A DNA stretch of 45,545 nt from a virus. The notes under the pieces are model-generated. The model worked only from the letters and a program-made list of their open reading frames with translations. It did no database searches and was not told the origin of the DNA. The position numbers and the translations under genes were made by a program. Numbering within the stretch: the first letter of the stretch is position 1; every line of letters starts with the position of its first letter. Shown here piece after piece: positions 1 through 8,679 of the stretch. The stretch lies in the IMG/VR virus record IMGVR_UViG_3300034104_001336, positions 1 to 45,545 of that record; one strand, written 5' to 3'.

Positions 1-11
1 GGAGTATCTAA

Positions 12-1247
12 ATGGGAATGCGTGAAGAAGTAGATGTTATTACAGCTGCTTGCAAAAATAAAGATATCCATGTTCTATTTGAAAACAACATTGACTCTAT
101 GCTTAAAAGCACGTCAGATGTTTGGGACTTTATAAAAGAATATTACAATGAAACTCGCCAGATTCCAGACAAGAATCTTATTGCAACTAGATTTAGAGAC
201 TTTGAGCCATCTAATGATTCTGGACCAACAATCTATCACGTTAATAGATTAAAAGAAACCTTTCTTGATGAATCTCTTAGATCAACAGTAAAAAAAGCTG
301 CACAACTTTTACAGGATAATGAATCTAATAAGGCACTATCTTCTCTTAACTCAGATATTTCTTCTCTGTCAAGAATTACTGCAAAGGTAAGAGATATTGA
401 TGTAACAGATGTTGAGGATGCAATTGCCTACTTTGATAAACAAAGAGAAGCAGCAATGAATGGTGATGTTGGTATTCGTTCAAACATCGCATCGTTTGAT
501 GTTTGCCTACCAATGGGAATTTCTAAAGGACAACTTGGAGTTCTTCTTGCATATCCTGCAATTGGTAAATCTTGGCTAGCACTTTATTTTGCAGTACAGG
601 CTTGGAAGAATGGTCGTACCCCAATGATTCTTTCTTTAGAAATGACAGAGCAAGAAGTTCGTAACCGTATCTTTGCAATTATTGGAGATGGTAAATGGTC
701 ACATCGTGCATTAAGTTCTGGTCGTGTAAATCAAGATGAGTTTAAAGCGTGGGCAAAAGAAAACTTAGAGGGCAAACCACCATTTAAGATTATTTCTAAT
801 GACGGCGGAAGCGAAGTAAACCCAAATGTTGTAAGAGCCAAGATTGACCAATATAAGCCAGACATTGTATTTATTGACTACTTGCAACTTATGACAGACA
901 ATTCTGGATCTTCTCAAAATGAGACTGTTAAAATAAAGAATCTATCTAGAGAGCTTAAATTATTGGCTATCTCAGAACAGATACCAGTTGTTGCAATTGC
1001 CTCTGCTACGCCTGATGATGCCTCAGATTTGGAGTCTGTACCACAGCTTGGTCAGGTAGCTTGGTCCCGACAGATTGCTTATGATGCTGACTGGGTTCTT
1101 GCAATGGGTCGTAAAGCAAATAGCGATGCTCTTGAAGTAGCATTTAGAAAAAATCGTCATGGTTTTTTGGGGGACTTCGTAATGGTTGCAGACTTTGATA
1201 AAGGAAAGTTCTCAGAAGTATATGACCCAAGTGATGACTCAACTTAA
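12..1247 (+). CDS. DnaB-like replicative helicase (RecA-fold ATPase)
   Basis: Probable replicative helicase that unwinds the phage fork and works with the primase encoded just downstream. The C-terminal RecA-like ATPase has a Walker A loop at residues 180-187 (AYPAIGKS, invariant Lys 186) and a Walker B segment near 284-294 (DIVFIDYLQLM), the usual DnaB/gp4D form. An N-terminal helical domain of about 150 residues would match the DnaB primase-interaction domain. At 411 residues it is slightly shorter than bacterial DnaB (about 470). The ATG follows GGAG at 1-4 with a 7-base gap. The gene may lie inside an operon beginning before the window. The helicase family is clear; the exact subtype (DnaB or phage gp41-like) is inferred. 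Confidence 0.88.
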   Translation: MGMREEVDVITAACKNKDIHVLFENNIDSMLKSTSDVWDFIKEYYNETRQIPDKNLIATRFRDFEPSNDSGPTIYHVNRLKETFLDESLRSTVKKAAQLLQDNESNKALSSLNSDISSLSRITAKVRDIDVTDVEDAIAYFDKQREAAMNGDVGIRSNIASFDVCLPMGISKGQLGVLLAYPAIGKSWLALYFAVQAWKNGRTPMILSLEMTEQEVRNRIFAIIGDGKWSHRALSSGRVNQDEFKAWAKENLEGKPPFKIISNDGGSEVNPNVVRAKIDQYKPDIVFIDYLQLMTDNSGSSQNETVKIKNLSRELKLLAISEQIPVVAIASATPDDASDLESVPQLGQVAWSRQIAYDADWVLAMGRKANSDALEVAFRKNRHGFLGDFVMVADFDKGKFSEVYDPSDDST

Positions 1248-1249
1248 TC

Positions 1250-1255
1250 TATAAT
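1250..1255 (+). promoter_or_regulatory. -10 element of a predicted leaderless promoter
   Basis: A perfect TATAAT ends 6 bases before the ATG at 1262, so transcription would start at or next to the start codon. No Shine-Dalgarno fits between the hexamer and the ATG, and no good -35 is visible. The same geometry recurs at many other genes in the window. Confidence 0.55.
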
Positions 1256-1261
1256 TGAGGT

Positions 1262-1597
1262 ATGGATTTCGTTGGACACAAGAAAATTAAAGACTTTTCA
1301 CTAGATGGTAACATCGCAGATGAGTCAGATACTATGCGTCTAAGAAAAGAATATGACATACTATTAGACCATTATATGAAGGAAAGAGGATATGTTCCAC
1401 ACCTGGAACTTGAAAGTGTCTTCTCTTTGTCGTATAATGGAACATCGTTTGATTTTAAAATAACTCGTTACGGAATTTATGTAGGAAAGGCTAAGGCAAA
1501 GTGTTACAAGGGAGTTTTAGGAAACAGGCTTATACCAGCGATTCATACCAGCAAGACCAGATTAGAGAAATTGTCAAAGTCTGCGGAATCTCAATAG
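1262..1597 (+). CDS. Hypothetical protein between helicase and primase
   Basis: A 111-residue protein not recognised by motif. It is mixed charged and hydrophobic, without signal peptide, membrane segment or Cys cluster; the C-terminal half is basic. It lies between helicase and primase, and its last 97 bases overlap the start of the primase gene in another frame, suggesting translational coupling. The start is supported by a TATAAT ending 6 bases upstream rather than by a ribosome binding site. A role as primase or helicase accessory is only a guess from position. Confidence 0.6.
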   Translation: MDFVGHKKIKDFSLDGNIADESDTMRLRKEYDILLDHYMKERGYVPHLELESVFSLSYNGTSFDFKITRYGIYVGKAKAKCYKGVLGNRLIPAIHTSKTRLEKLSKSAESQ

Positions 1598-2451
1598 GAA
1601 CTGAGTTAGACACTCATTTTCTTGTATACTGCCCTTTCCACTACAACGTACACACTCCAGCATGTGAAGTAGATAAAGAAAAAGGATTGTTTATTTGTTT
1701 TTCTTGTGGAGAAAACGGAACGCTACTAGATTTAATCATGCGTACAACATCAAGGAATTACTTTGAAGCAATGCGTGTTATCTCTGCTGCAGAAAAATCC
1801 ATAGACTTTGTAGATGTAATTGACAAAGCAGTAGAAGAAAAACCAGAGTTTGTTGAATTTGACTTAAACACAATTGAAAGACTTCACTCTACACTTTTAG
1901 AAAATACTCGTGCAGTAGAATACTTTAATTCAAGAAAGATTACCTTAGACTCAATTAAACATTTTAAGCTAGGGTACTCTGAAAAACAAGACATGGTTAC
2001 TGTTCCCGTTTATTCTAATACTGGAATCTGTGTAGGATTTGTTGGAAGATCAATTGAGGGTAAAACTTTTAAAAATTCCACAGGAACACCAAGAAATAAA
2101 ATTTTGTTTAACCTAAACAATGTCCTATACAAAGAGGTAGTAATTGTAGAGTCATCTTTTGATGCAATCAGGTTATGGCAAATAGGCATTCCAGCAATTG
2201 CAACATTGGGTGCAAATCTTGGTAAGATGCAAATTCAATTAATTAATAAGTATGTTTCTAGACTAATTTTGGCAATGGATCAGGATGATGCAGGAAGCAC
2301 ACTAAGAAAAAACATTTCAAGCAACGTATCAATTCCAACATTAACAATGGAATTTCCAGATGGAGTAAAAGATATTGGAGATATGACAGACGAACAAATA
2401 TTAAGTTCGTACAAAACGCTTTCAGAGTTTGACATTGCTCTACAACTCTGA
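1501..2451 (+). CDS. DNA primase (CHC2 zinc finger plus TOPRIM)
   Basis: Primase making RNA primers for the phage polymerase. The N-terminal zinc finger is seen as CPFH, then Cys, then CFSC at about residues 42-70. The TOPRIM domain carries the catalytic Glu in VVIVES and the DQDDAG metal-binding motif near residues 215-265. The protein (316 aa) is much shorter than bacterial DnaG (about 600) and lacks an obvious C-terminal helicase-binding domain, which is normal for phage primases. The chosen start is GTG at 1501 with AAGG four bases upstream; it overlaps the previous gene by 97 bases. A later start would still keep the zinc finger, so the N-terminus is the only uncertain part. Confidence 0.87.
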   Translation: MLQGSFRKQAYTSDSYQQDQIREIVKVCGISIGTELDTHFLVYCPFHYNVHTPACEVDKEKGLFICFSCGENGTLLDLIMRTTSRNYFEAMRVISAAEKSIDFVDVIDKAVEEKPEFVEFDLNTIERLHSTLLENTRAVEYFNSRKITLDSIKHFKLGYSEKQDMVTVPVYSNTGICVGFVGRSIEGKTFKNSTGTPRNKILFNLNNVLYKEVVIVESSFDAIRLWQIGIPAIATLGANLGKMQIQLINKYVSRLILAMDQDDAGSTLRKNISSNVSIPTLTMEFPDGVKDIGDMTDEQILSSYKTLSEFDIALQL

Positions 2452-2457
2452 TATAAT
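2429..2457 (+). promoter_or_regulatory. Full-consensus sigma70-type promoter for ssb
   Basis: TTGACA (2429-2434), a 17-base spacer, TATAAT (2452-2457), and an extended -10 TG at 2449-2450. Every consensus position is matched. It overlaps the end of the primase gene and points at the ssDNA-binding protein, with a leader of about 38 bases and AGGAG near 2490. Probably one of the strongest promoters here, fitting a protein needed in large amounts. Confidence 0.85.
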
Positions 2458-2501
2458 AAAACAACAGATTCACTTATAGAATCAAATATTAGGAGAAATA
2501 T

Positions 2502-3158
2502 ATGGGTATCATCCAGGGTCTTGATGCAATCAAGAGTCACATTGACAAGCCAAAGGGATCTGACGGTCCAAAAGCCCGATGGCTAAAGCTAGAAGATGGA
2601 CAATCAATCAAGCTTCGTTTTATTAACGAAGTTGATCCAGACTCAAAGAACTATGACACATCTCGTGGATTAGCAATTGTAGTCGCAGAACACACAAATC
2701 CAAAAGACTATCGCCGTAAGGCTGTATGTAGCATGGAAGAAGAAGGTCGCTGTCATGGTTGCGAAATGCATCGCAGAGATCCAAAGGCTGGCTGGAAGGC
2801 TCGCCTAAGACTTTATGCAAACGTACTAGTTGATGATGGTACTGGAGAACAGTACACTGCAATTTGGTCACAGGGCGTTGGTCCTAAGTCAGTAACAACA
2901 CAAACACTAATTGAGTATGCAAGTGATACAGGTGCTATCAGCAACCTTACATGGCGTTTAAAGCGTTCAGGTACTGGTACGCAGACAAGCTATGCTTTGT
3001 TCCCACTAGTAGTAGATGAAACAGCATTTGACTGGTCATCTGTTGAGCAATACGAATTAGAAAAAACTGCAATTCGTTCGGTTAAGTATGCAGACCAAGA
3101 GTCATTTTACTCTGGTCTAGATGCAGACGATTCAGTATCTACCTCCTCTGAGTGGTAA
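2502..3158 (+). CDS. Phage single-stranded DNA-binding protein (gp32-like)
   Basis: Probable ssDNA-binding protein coating unwound template. An OB-type region contains a zinc-knuckle-like cluster at about residues 72-85 (Cys, then CHGC plus His) resembling the one in T4 gp32. The tail is acidic and ends Asp-Asp-Ser...Glu-Trp, typical of SSB tails that recruit replication partners. Length 218 residues, between bacterial SSB (about 170) and T4 gp32 (301). It sits between primase and polymerase and has its own consensus promoter and an AGGAG site. Family assignment is from motif arrangement and context. Confidence 0.7.
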   Translation: MGIIQGLDAIKSHIDKPKGSDGPKARWLKLEDGQSIKLRFINEVDPDSKNYDTSRGLAIVVAEHTNPKDYRRKAVCSMEEEGRCHGCEMHRRDPKAGWKARLRLYANVLVDDGTGEQYTAIWSQGVGPKSVTTQTLIEYASDTGAISNLTWRLKRSGTGTQTSYALFPLVVDETAFDWSSVEQYELEKTAIRSVKYADQESFYSGLDADDSVSTSSEW

Positions 3159-3159
3159 T

Positions 3160-3189
3160 TTGACAGACTTGGGGGCAGTGGGATATAAT
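3160..3189 (+). promoter_or_regulatory. Promoter for DNA polymerase gene
   Basis: TTGACA (3160-3165), an 18-base spacer and TATAAT (3184-3189). The start would be near 3196, then GGAG (3212-3215) and ATG at 3220. The -10 lies in the loop of an inverted repeat (3171-3201), so promoter and terminator-like element are superimposed. Confidence 0.75.
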
Positions 3190-3201
3190 CTTACTGCCCC
3201 C
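3171..3201 (+). terminator. GC-rich hairpin between ssb and polymerase, with -10 in loop
   Basis: Perfect 9-bp inverted repeat GGGGGCAGT / ACTGCCCCC with a 13-base loop holding TATAAT. It could stop ssb transcription, but no T-run follows, so it is either a weak terminator or an operator over the polymerase promoter. Confidence 0.55.
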
Positions 3202-3219
3202 AACTATTATTGGAGATAA

Positions 3220-6200
3220 ATGTTTCACAATCATCATTCACATTCTTACTACAGCCTACTAGACGGCTTCTCTTCTCCAGAAGAACTGCTTAAAAGAGCA
3301 GAGGAGATTGGTATGGGTGCTATATCTATTACAGATCACGGTACCTTAAGCGGTCACAGAGATTTATTAATTGCTGCAAAGAGCAGTTCTGTAAAGCCCA
3401 TACTAGGCTTAGAAGCATATTTTACAACAGATCGTTTAGATAAGAGAGCAAGAAAAGATCGTGCAGACGAGGATCAAATTTACAACCATTTAATTGTTTT
3501 AGCACAAAATGAAAACGGATTACAAAATTTATCAAAGCTTTCAGAAATTGGATGGAATGACGGATTCTTTAGTAAGCCTAGAATTGACTTTGAGGTACTA
3601 CAAGAAAACTCAAAAGACTTAATTGTTTTGTCTGGATGTATGAATAGCATTATTGCTAAAGCAATTCAGAATGGTAATATGGATGCAGCAAAAAGACATA
3701 CTGACTGGTTTAAGCAGGTATTTAAAGATAACTTTTATATGGAACTTCAACCACATAATCCTGCAGAACTTAATTTACAAATGTTAAAACTAGCAGATGA
3801 CATGGGTGTTAAGAGTACCGTTACTTTAGACTGTCACTATGCTTCTCCAGAAGATAAGATTGCAGAAGAAATTATGCTTATTCTTGGAACCCATCCAAAG
3901 GTTTTAAAAGAGGCAACCTTTGATGATAGTAGAAAGATTAAAGATTTAATTGAAAGACTAGACTACCTATATGGTGATCGCTTTATGTCGTTTAAAGACC
4001 TTGACATCTTTTTAATGGACCATAAAACAGTTCGTGACAAGATGATTGACCAAGGAATTGATAGAGACGATCTCTATGAAAATTCTATGGAAATTAGTTC
4101 TAAGGTTGGATCCTATGACCTAAAAGAAAATCTAGACCTGCTTCCAGTTGATCATAAAGACCCCAACTCAGAACTTGAAAGACTAGCCATGGAAGGTCTA
4201 ATTAAGCGTGGCTTTGGAGAAGACAAAGTTTATTTAGATAGACTTAAAGAAGAGCTTGAGATTATTAAATCTAAAAACTTTTCTTCGTATTTCCTTGTTG
4301 TGTCAGACATGATTGGTTGGTCAAAAAATAATAATATTTTTGTTGGTCCTGGTCGTGGTTCGGCAGCAGGTTCTTTGGTTTGCTACGCATTAGAAATTAC
4401 TGAGGTTGATCCAATTAAGTTTGGTCTTTTGTTTTTCCGATTTATTAATCCAGAACGTAATGACTTTCCAGATATTGATACTGACTATGAGGATCGTAAA
4501 CGTGGTCAAGTAAAGGACTATCTTGCTGATCAATACAAGCATGTTGCATCTATTGCTACATTCTTAACTTTTAAGGATAAGGGTGTTGTAAGAGACGTTG
4601 CTCGTGTTTTTCATATTCCTTTGCCAGAAGTTAACAAGGCACTTAAAGGTGTTGAGACATGGGACGATTTTATTAGTGATAAATCAACTGCTGAGTTTAG
4701 ACAGAAATATCCAGAAGTAGTTAAGTACGCAGAAAGGCTTCGTGGACGTATTCGTGGAACAGGAATGCATGCTGCTGGAATTGTGGCTGCCAAAGATAAC
4801 ATTTCAAAATATGCTCCAATGGAAACTAGAAAAGATACTCAGTCAGATGATCGTGTTCAAGTAGTAGCAGTTGATATGGAACAGGCTGCTGATATTGGTC
4901 TTATTAAAATTGATGCACTTGGACTTAAAACTTTAACAGTTATTCACGATGCAATGGATATGATTGAAGAACGCCAAGGAGTAAAGCTAGATTTAAGAAA
5001 GATTGATTTAGCAGACAGAGAAGTTTACGCAGACTTAACTGCAGGTTTTACTAAGGGTGTATTTCAAGCAGAAACAACTCCATACACAAATCTTCTTGTA
5101 AAAATGGGCGTATATAATTTTGATGAACTTGCTGCTTCAAATGCTCTTGTTCGTCCAGGTGCAATGAATACTATTGGTGCAGAGTATATCGCTCGTAAAA
5201 AAGGCAAGAAGCCAGTAAAATATTTGCATGACATTGTAAAAGATTTTACAAAAGATACTTACGGATGTATTTTATATCAAGAACAAGTTATGCTTGCCTG
5301 TGTTCATTTGGGTGGGATGTCCATGGCAGAGGCAGACAAAGTTCGTAAAATTATTGGTAAGAAAAAAGATGCTAAAGAGTTTGATAAGTTTAAGGAACAG
5401 TTTGTTAAGGGTGCTTCCAAGCATGTTACAGAAAAACAAGCAGAGTCTTTGTGGCACGACTTTGAAGCCCACGCTGGATATTCTTTTAACAAATCTCATG
5501 CTGTTGCATACTCTATGCTTTCTTATTGGTCAGCATGGATTAAGCGTTACTATCCACACGAGTTCATGTATTCTCTTCTTAAGAACGAAAAAGATAAAGA
5601 TACTCGCACAGACTACTTAATTGAAGCTAAGCGTATGGGAATTAAGATTAGGCTCCCACACATTAATGAGTCAGACCTTGACTTTACTCTTGAAGAAAAG
5701 TCAATTAGGTTTGGTCTTGGAAACATTAAATATATTTCTGAAAACATTAGCAAGAAGATCATTGATAAAAGACCTTTTTATTCCTATGAAGAATTTATGG
5801 AACATGCAAGCAAGAAAGGTTCTGGAATTAATAGTCGTGCTATAGATGCACTAAACAGAGTTGGTGCTGCAGCATTTAATGATAACCAGCGTACTGGGGA
5901 AGAAAACAAAAACTTTTACGAGTACCTTAACATTCCAGAATTTCATACAGATATTCCTAGATGGATTGAAGCATACACTAGACCAATTGAAGAGTATGAA
6001 GAAGAAGGTTGCTTCCTAGTTATTGGAATGGTAAAGGCTATTAAGCGTGGAGATGGCTGGAGCCGTATTGAGGTTGTAGACAAAACAGGAAGCGTTGGAG
6101 TATTTGATAGATCAGAAACCACTATTGAAGCTGGAAAGATGTATATCTTTTTAATTGCAGATAATAGAATTGGTGCTTTTGCTACACCAGAAGACCTAAA

Positions 6201-6483
6201 GGATAACTCAAATCCTTTTATAAAATATTTAATGTCAAGGACATTGAGCCTTGGAGATAAAGAATACATGGTAATTAGCTTTACTCCAAGAAAAACAAAA
6301 AAGGGAGATAAGATGGCAAACGTAGTTCTTGCTGATGAAGATAAAGAGCTGTATAGTGTTGTCGTATTTCCAACTGCATATGCAGAATCGCTAGTTAGAA
6401 TGAAGCCTGGTGGCGTTTGTAAGCCAGTATTAAACACAACATCAAGTGGCTCAGTCACTGTGAAAGGATTTGAAAGAGTATGA
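3220..6483 (+). CDS. dnaE: DNA polymerase III alpha subunit (DnaE type)
   Basis: Replicative C-family polymerase. The N-terminal PHP domain (about 1-270) retains many metal ligands: HxH at His 6/His 8, Asp 15, DHG at 39-41, and a late Asp-Cys-His motif, so PHP proofreading may be active. The palm shows the GPGRGSAAGS nucleotide-binding loop and PDIDTDYED with two catalytic aspartates near 417-424; the third is Asp 565 in KIDALGL. Helix-hairpin-helix and OB-fold-like sequence follow. Length 1087 is near bacterial DnaE (about 1160). No separate exonuclease subunit is seen nearby. The ATG has GGAG upstream, and the stop overlaps the MazG start (ATGA). Confidence 0.95.
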   Translation: MFHNHHSHSYYSLLDGFSSPEELLKRAEEIGMGAISITDHGTLSGHRDLLIAAKSSSVKPILGLEAYFTTDRLDKRARKDRADEDQIYNHLIVLAQNENGLQNLSKLSEIGWNDGFFSKPRIDFEVLQENSKDLIVLSGCMNSIIAKAIQNGNMDAAKRHTDWFKQVFKDNFYMELQPHNPAELNLQMLKLADDMGVKSTVTLDCHYASPEDKIAEEIMLILGTHPKVLKEATFDDSRKIKDLIERLDYLYGDRFMSFKDLDIFLMDHKTVRDKMIDQGIDRDDLYENSMEISSKVGSYDLKENLDLLPVDHKDPNSELERLAMEGLIKRGFGEDKVYLDRLKEELEIIKSKNFSSYFLVVSDMIGWSKNNNIFVGPGRGSAAGSLVCYALEITEVDPIKFGLLFFRFINPERNDFPDIDTDYEDRKRGQVKDYLADQYKHVASIATFLTFKDKGVVRDVARVFHIPLPEVNKALKGVETWDDFISDKSTAEFRQKYPEVVKYAERLRGRIRGTGMHAAGIVAAKDNISKYAPMETRKDTQSDDRVQVVAVDMEQAADIGLIKIDALGLKTLTVIHDAMDMIEERQGVKLDLRKIDLADREVYADLTAGFTKGVFQAETTPYTNLLVKMGVYNFDELAASNALVRPGAMNTIGAEYIARKKGKKPVKYLHDIVKDFTKDTYGCILYQEQVMLACVHLGGMSMAEADKVRKIIGKKKDAKEFDKFKEQFVKGASKHVTEKQAESLWHDFEAHAGYSFNKSHAVAYSMLSYWSAWIKRYYPHEFMYSLLKNEKDKDTRTDYLIEAKRMGIKIRLPHINESDLDFTLEEKSIRFGLGNIKYISENISKKIIDKRPFYSYEEFMEHASKKGSGINSRAIDALNRVGAAAFNDNQRTGEENKNFYEYLNIPEFHTDIPRWIEAYTRPIEEYEEEGCFLVIGMVKAIKRGDGWSRIEVVDKTGSVGVFDRSETTIEAGKMYIFLIADNRIGAFATPEDLKDNSNPFIKYLMSRTLSLGDKEYMVISFTPRKTKKGDKMANVVLADEDKELYSVVVFPTAYAESLVRMKPGGVCKPVLNTTSSGSVTVKGFERV

Positions 6484-6824
6484 ACTTAGACAATTTAGCA
6501 AGAAGTGTACATCATAATGCAACAGAAAAAGGATTTTGGGACTACATGTATGAGAATGTAGAGTCAAAGGCAGACCCATTTATTTTTTTTGCAAAACAAA
6601 TTGCAATGATTCACTCTGAAGCAACAGAAGTTCTTGAGGCACTTAGAAAGCAAAAAGGACAGCAAGAGGTTGTTGAAGAACTAGCGGATATCATTATTCG
6701 TGTTGTTGACTTGTATCAAGGTCTTGTGATGGCTGGAGAAGCTAAAGACTCTCTTGAAGATGTGGTTACAAAGAAGACAATTATTAATAGTAAACGCCCT
6801 AAAATGCATGGCGTACTGGGATGA
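6480..6824 (+). CDS. MazG-like nucleotide pyrophosphohydrolase
   Basis: Small all-alpha NTP pyrophosphatase that would cleave NTPs or dNTPs, or (p)ppGpp, to monophosphate and pyrophosphate. The metal-binding pattern is visible as HSEATEVLEAL (about 40-50) and EELADIIIRVVDL (about 65-77), the E-x-x-E and E-x-x-D helix pair of the family. Length 114 aa matches single-domain phage MazG proteins. It overlaps the polymerase stop by four bases and is probably co-transcribed with it. Phage MazG proteins are thought to tune nucleotide pools or alarmone signals during infection; its substrate cannot be read from sequence. Confidence 0.85.
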   Translation: MNLDNLARSVHHNATEKGFWDYMYENVESKADPFIFFAKQIAMIHSEATEVLEALRKQKGQQEVVEELADIIIRVVDLYQGLVMAGEAKDSLEDVVTKKTIINSKRPKMHGVLG

Positions 6825-6830
6825 TATAAT
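6822..6830 (+). promoter_or_regulatory. Extended -10 promoter for recA
   Basis: TGATATAAT (TGn plus a perfect -10) right after the mazG stop; no clear -35. A leader of about 20 bases contains GGAG before the ATG at 6857. Confidence 0.65.
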
Positions 6831-6856
6831 ATACAGATAGGAAATTGGAGAATAAA

Positions 6857-7879
6857 ATGGTAGAAACAAAAGCAATAGAAACAACGATGGAAGATATCCT
6901 ATCGAGATTAGACCCAAAAACAAGAAAAAGAGTACAGTCAGCAGTAGATGTAGAAACAGAAAAGCAACCTACACCAAGCCTTAGTTTAAATGTAGGACTA
7001 AAAGGTGGGCTAGGATATGGTCGTCAGGTTCTTGTGTGGGGCAATAAGTCTGCAGGTAAATCTTCTTTTTGTTTACAAATGATTGGTGAAGCACAAAAAG
7101 AAGGAAAGACTTGTGCCTGGATTGATTCTGAGGCATCCTACTCACCTGAGTGGGCAGAAAAGCTTGGAGTAGACTCAAGCAAATTAATTTATTCTGCAGC
7201 AAAGTCTGTAAACGACATGGTAGATGTAGTTGTTGACTTAATGAATGCAGGAGTGGACCTAGTAGTCGTTGACTCTATTTCTGCTCTTCTTCCTGCAATC
7301 TATTTTGAAAAAGATGGAGAAGAGCTAAAGTCTCTTGAAAACACAAAGCAAATTGGTGCAGAAGCAAAAGACATGACACATGCTGTAAAAATGATGAACT
7401 ATGCAAATAAAAATACCTTGCTTGTTTTAATTTCACAGCAACGTAATAGTTTTGGAGGAATGCATGCAACTCATATTCCAACTGGAGGTATGGCTGTTAA
7501 ATTCTTTTCAAGTACAATTATTAAGTTGTGGTCTTCAGAATCGGAGGCATCGTCTATTAAAGACAAGATTGCTGTTGGAGATAAGTTAATTGAACAGCGT
7601 GTTGGTCGTCCAGTAAACTGGACAATCGACTATAATAAGACTGGACCACAATTCATTGGTGGATCGTATGATTTTTATTTTCAAGGAGATATGGTTGGGG
7701 TAGACAAGGTTGCTGATCTTGTTGATGTTGCAGAAATGATGGGAATCATTGAACGTGGTGGAGCCTGGTATACTATTATGGACCAAAGATTGCAGGGTCG
7801 TGCAAAAGTCATTGACTATGTAAAAGAAAACCCAGCAGTATTTGACACACTAGAAAGCATGGTATACAGCAAGTTATGA
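6857..7879 (+). CDS. recA: RecA-like recombinase
   Basis: Strand-exchange ATPase for recombination-dependent replication and repair. Walker A is GNKSAGKSS at residues 62-70; Walker B is VDLVVVDSISAL at about 130-141; the DNA-binding loop L2 region is QQRNSFGG...IPTGG. The protein is 340 residues, close to bacterial RecA (about 350), but the C-terminal domain is short and the sequence diverges from host RecA. I chose ATG 6857 because GGAG at 6847-6850 sits six bases before it; a TTG at 6845 in frame would place the RBS inside the gene. Its stop overlaps the next ATG. Confidence 0.93.
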   Translation: MVETKAIETTMEDILSRLDPKTRKRVQSAVDVETEKQPTPSLSLNVGLKGGLGYGRQVLVWGNKSAGKSSFCLQMIGEAQKEGKTCAWIDSEASYSPEWAEKLGVDSSKLIYSAAKSVNDMVDVVVDLMNAGVDLVVVDSISALLPAIYFEKDGEELKSLENTKQIGAEAKDMTHAVKMMNYANKNTLLVLISQQRNSFGGMHATHIPTGGMAVKFFSSTIIKLWSSESEASSIKDKIAVGDKLIEQRVGRPVNWTIDYNKTGPQFIGGSYDFYFQGDMVGVDKVADLVDVAEMMGIIERGGAWYTIMDQRLQGRAKVIDYVKENPAVFDTLESMVYSKL

Positions 7880-8064
7880 GCATTAACCCAGAAGATTTTA
7901 TAAAGTCTTCAGAAAGACAAGCAGATATTGGCGTAGATACAATATTTGGAACATTCATGTGTCAAGACTGTAACGAGCATTTAAGACAGGCAAAGCTTAA
8001 TGAAGATGAATTAGTAATAGTTTATGTTTGTTCTAGTAATCATAGAAATGAAATTAAACTATGA
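7876..8064 (+). CDS. Small Cys-containing protein, hypothetical
   Basis: A 62-residue protein with CQDC near residue 29 and a later Cys plus His near the C-terminus, which could form one zinc site. ATGA overlap with the recA stop and with the next gene places it in the recombination operon. Function unknown. Confidence 0.6.
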   Translation: MSINPEDFIKSSERQADIGVDTIFGTFMCQDCNEHLRQAKLNEDELVIVYVCSSNHRNEIKL

Positions 8065-8366
8065 GCGAACGTGGCGAACTAAAAAGAATTGGTGCTAAGG
8101 CACATAAAAATTCTGGTCGTGGACAATATCAAAAAGGTGACGGATCACTTGATGAGTTCATTGTTGATGTAAAAGAAGCAGGAAAAAGTTTTACCTTAAG
8201 TCAAGATGTCTGGGCAAAGATTGTAACTGACACATTAAGAACTGATAATACTAAGTCTCCAGCATTGCTGTTGGCAATTGGGGAAACGCAAAAGATAAGA
8301 CTAGCAGTCATTGAATGGGCAATGCTAGAGGATTTAATGGAGAGAGCAAATGGAATCAACCCTTGA
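8061..8366 (+). CDS. Hjc-like Holliday junction resolvase (PD-(D/E)XK)
   Basis: Probable nuclease of the archaeal-Hjc-like phage group that resolves branched DNA. The pattern is a basic N-terminus, SGRGQYQKGD (first catalytic Asp near residue 29), then EFIVDVKEAGKSFTLS (Asp-Val-Lys of the PD-(D/E)XK core near 36-40), then a predicted helix and a hydrophobic strand. Length 101 fits these minimal resolvases. It sits between recA and other nucleases and overlaps both neighbours. Resolvase activity is inferred from the motif layout. Confidence 0.65.
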   Translation: MSERGELKRIGAKAHKNSGRGQYQKGDGSLDEFIVDVKEAGKSFTLSQDVWAKIVTDTLRTDNTKSPALLLAIGETQKIRLAVIEWAMLEDLMERANGINP

Positions 8367-8679
8367 TTATATTAGTCAGGTAACTGAATTTAATGATATT
8401 CACGAGTTTATGAAAGATAAGGACCTCGATGAGGCAATGGCTATTGTTGTTAAGATTATGATGAAGCCAGACATTCCATCTGTTCAAGCAGTAGTTTTAA
8501 TTAGCAAACTACAGGCTATGAGTGCAAAGTTTGGAATGCTTGCTACTTGGTACACAACTGTAGAAAAGGGACCATCAGGAAGTATTAACAACACTAAGAA
8601 GCATGTGTACTACTCTATGAGAGATTCCCTAGACAAGCTTGTGGATTCCTTAAAGTATATTGCAAGGCTTGGTGCCTAG
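8350..8679 (+). CDS. Hypothetical alpha-helical protein
   Basis: A 109-residue, predicted mostly helical protein without recognised motif, membrane segment or Cys cluster. It overlaps the Hjc-like gene by 17 bases, and its stop overlaps the next GTG (TAGTG), so it belongs to the recombination operon. Conservation in related phages would be the only clue to function. Confidence 0.6.
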   Translation: MESTLDYISQVTEFNDIHEFMKDKDLDEAMAIVVKIMMKPDIPSVQAVVLISKLQAMSAKFGMLATWYTTVEKGPSGSINNTKKHVYYSMRDSLDKLVDSLKYIARLGA

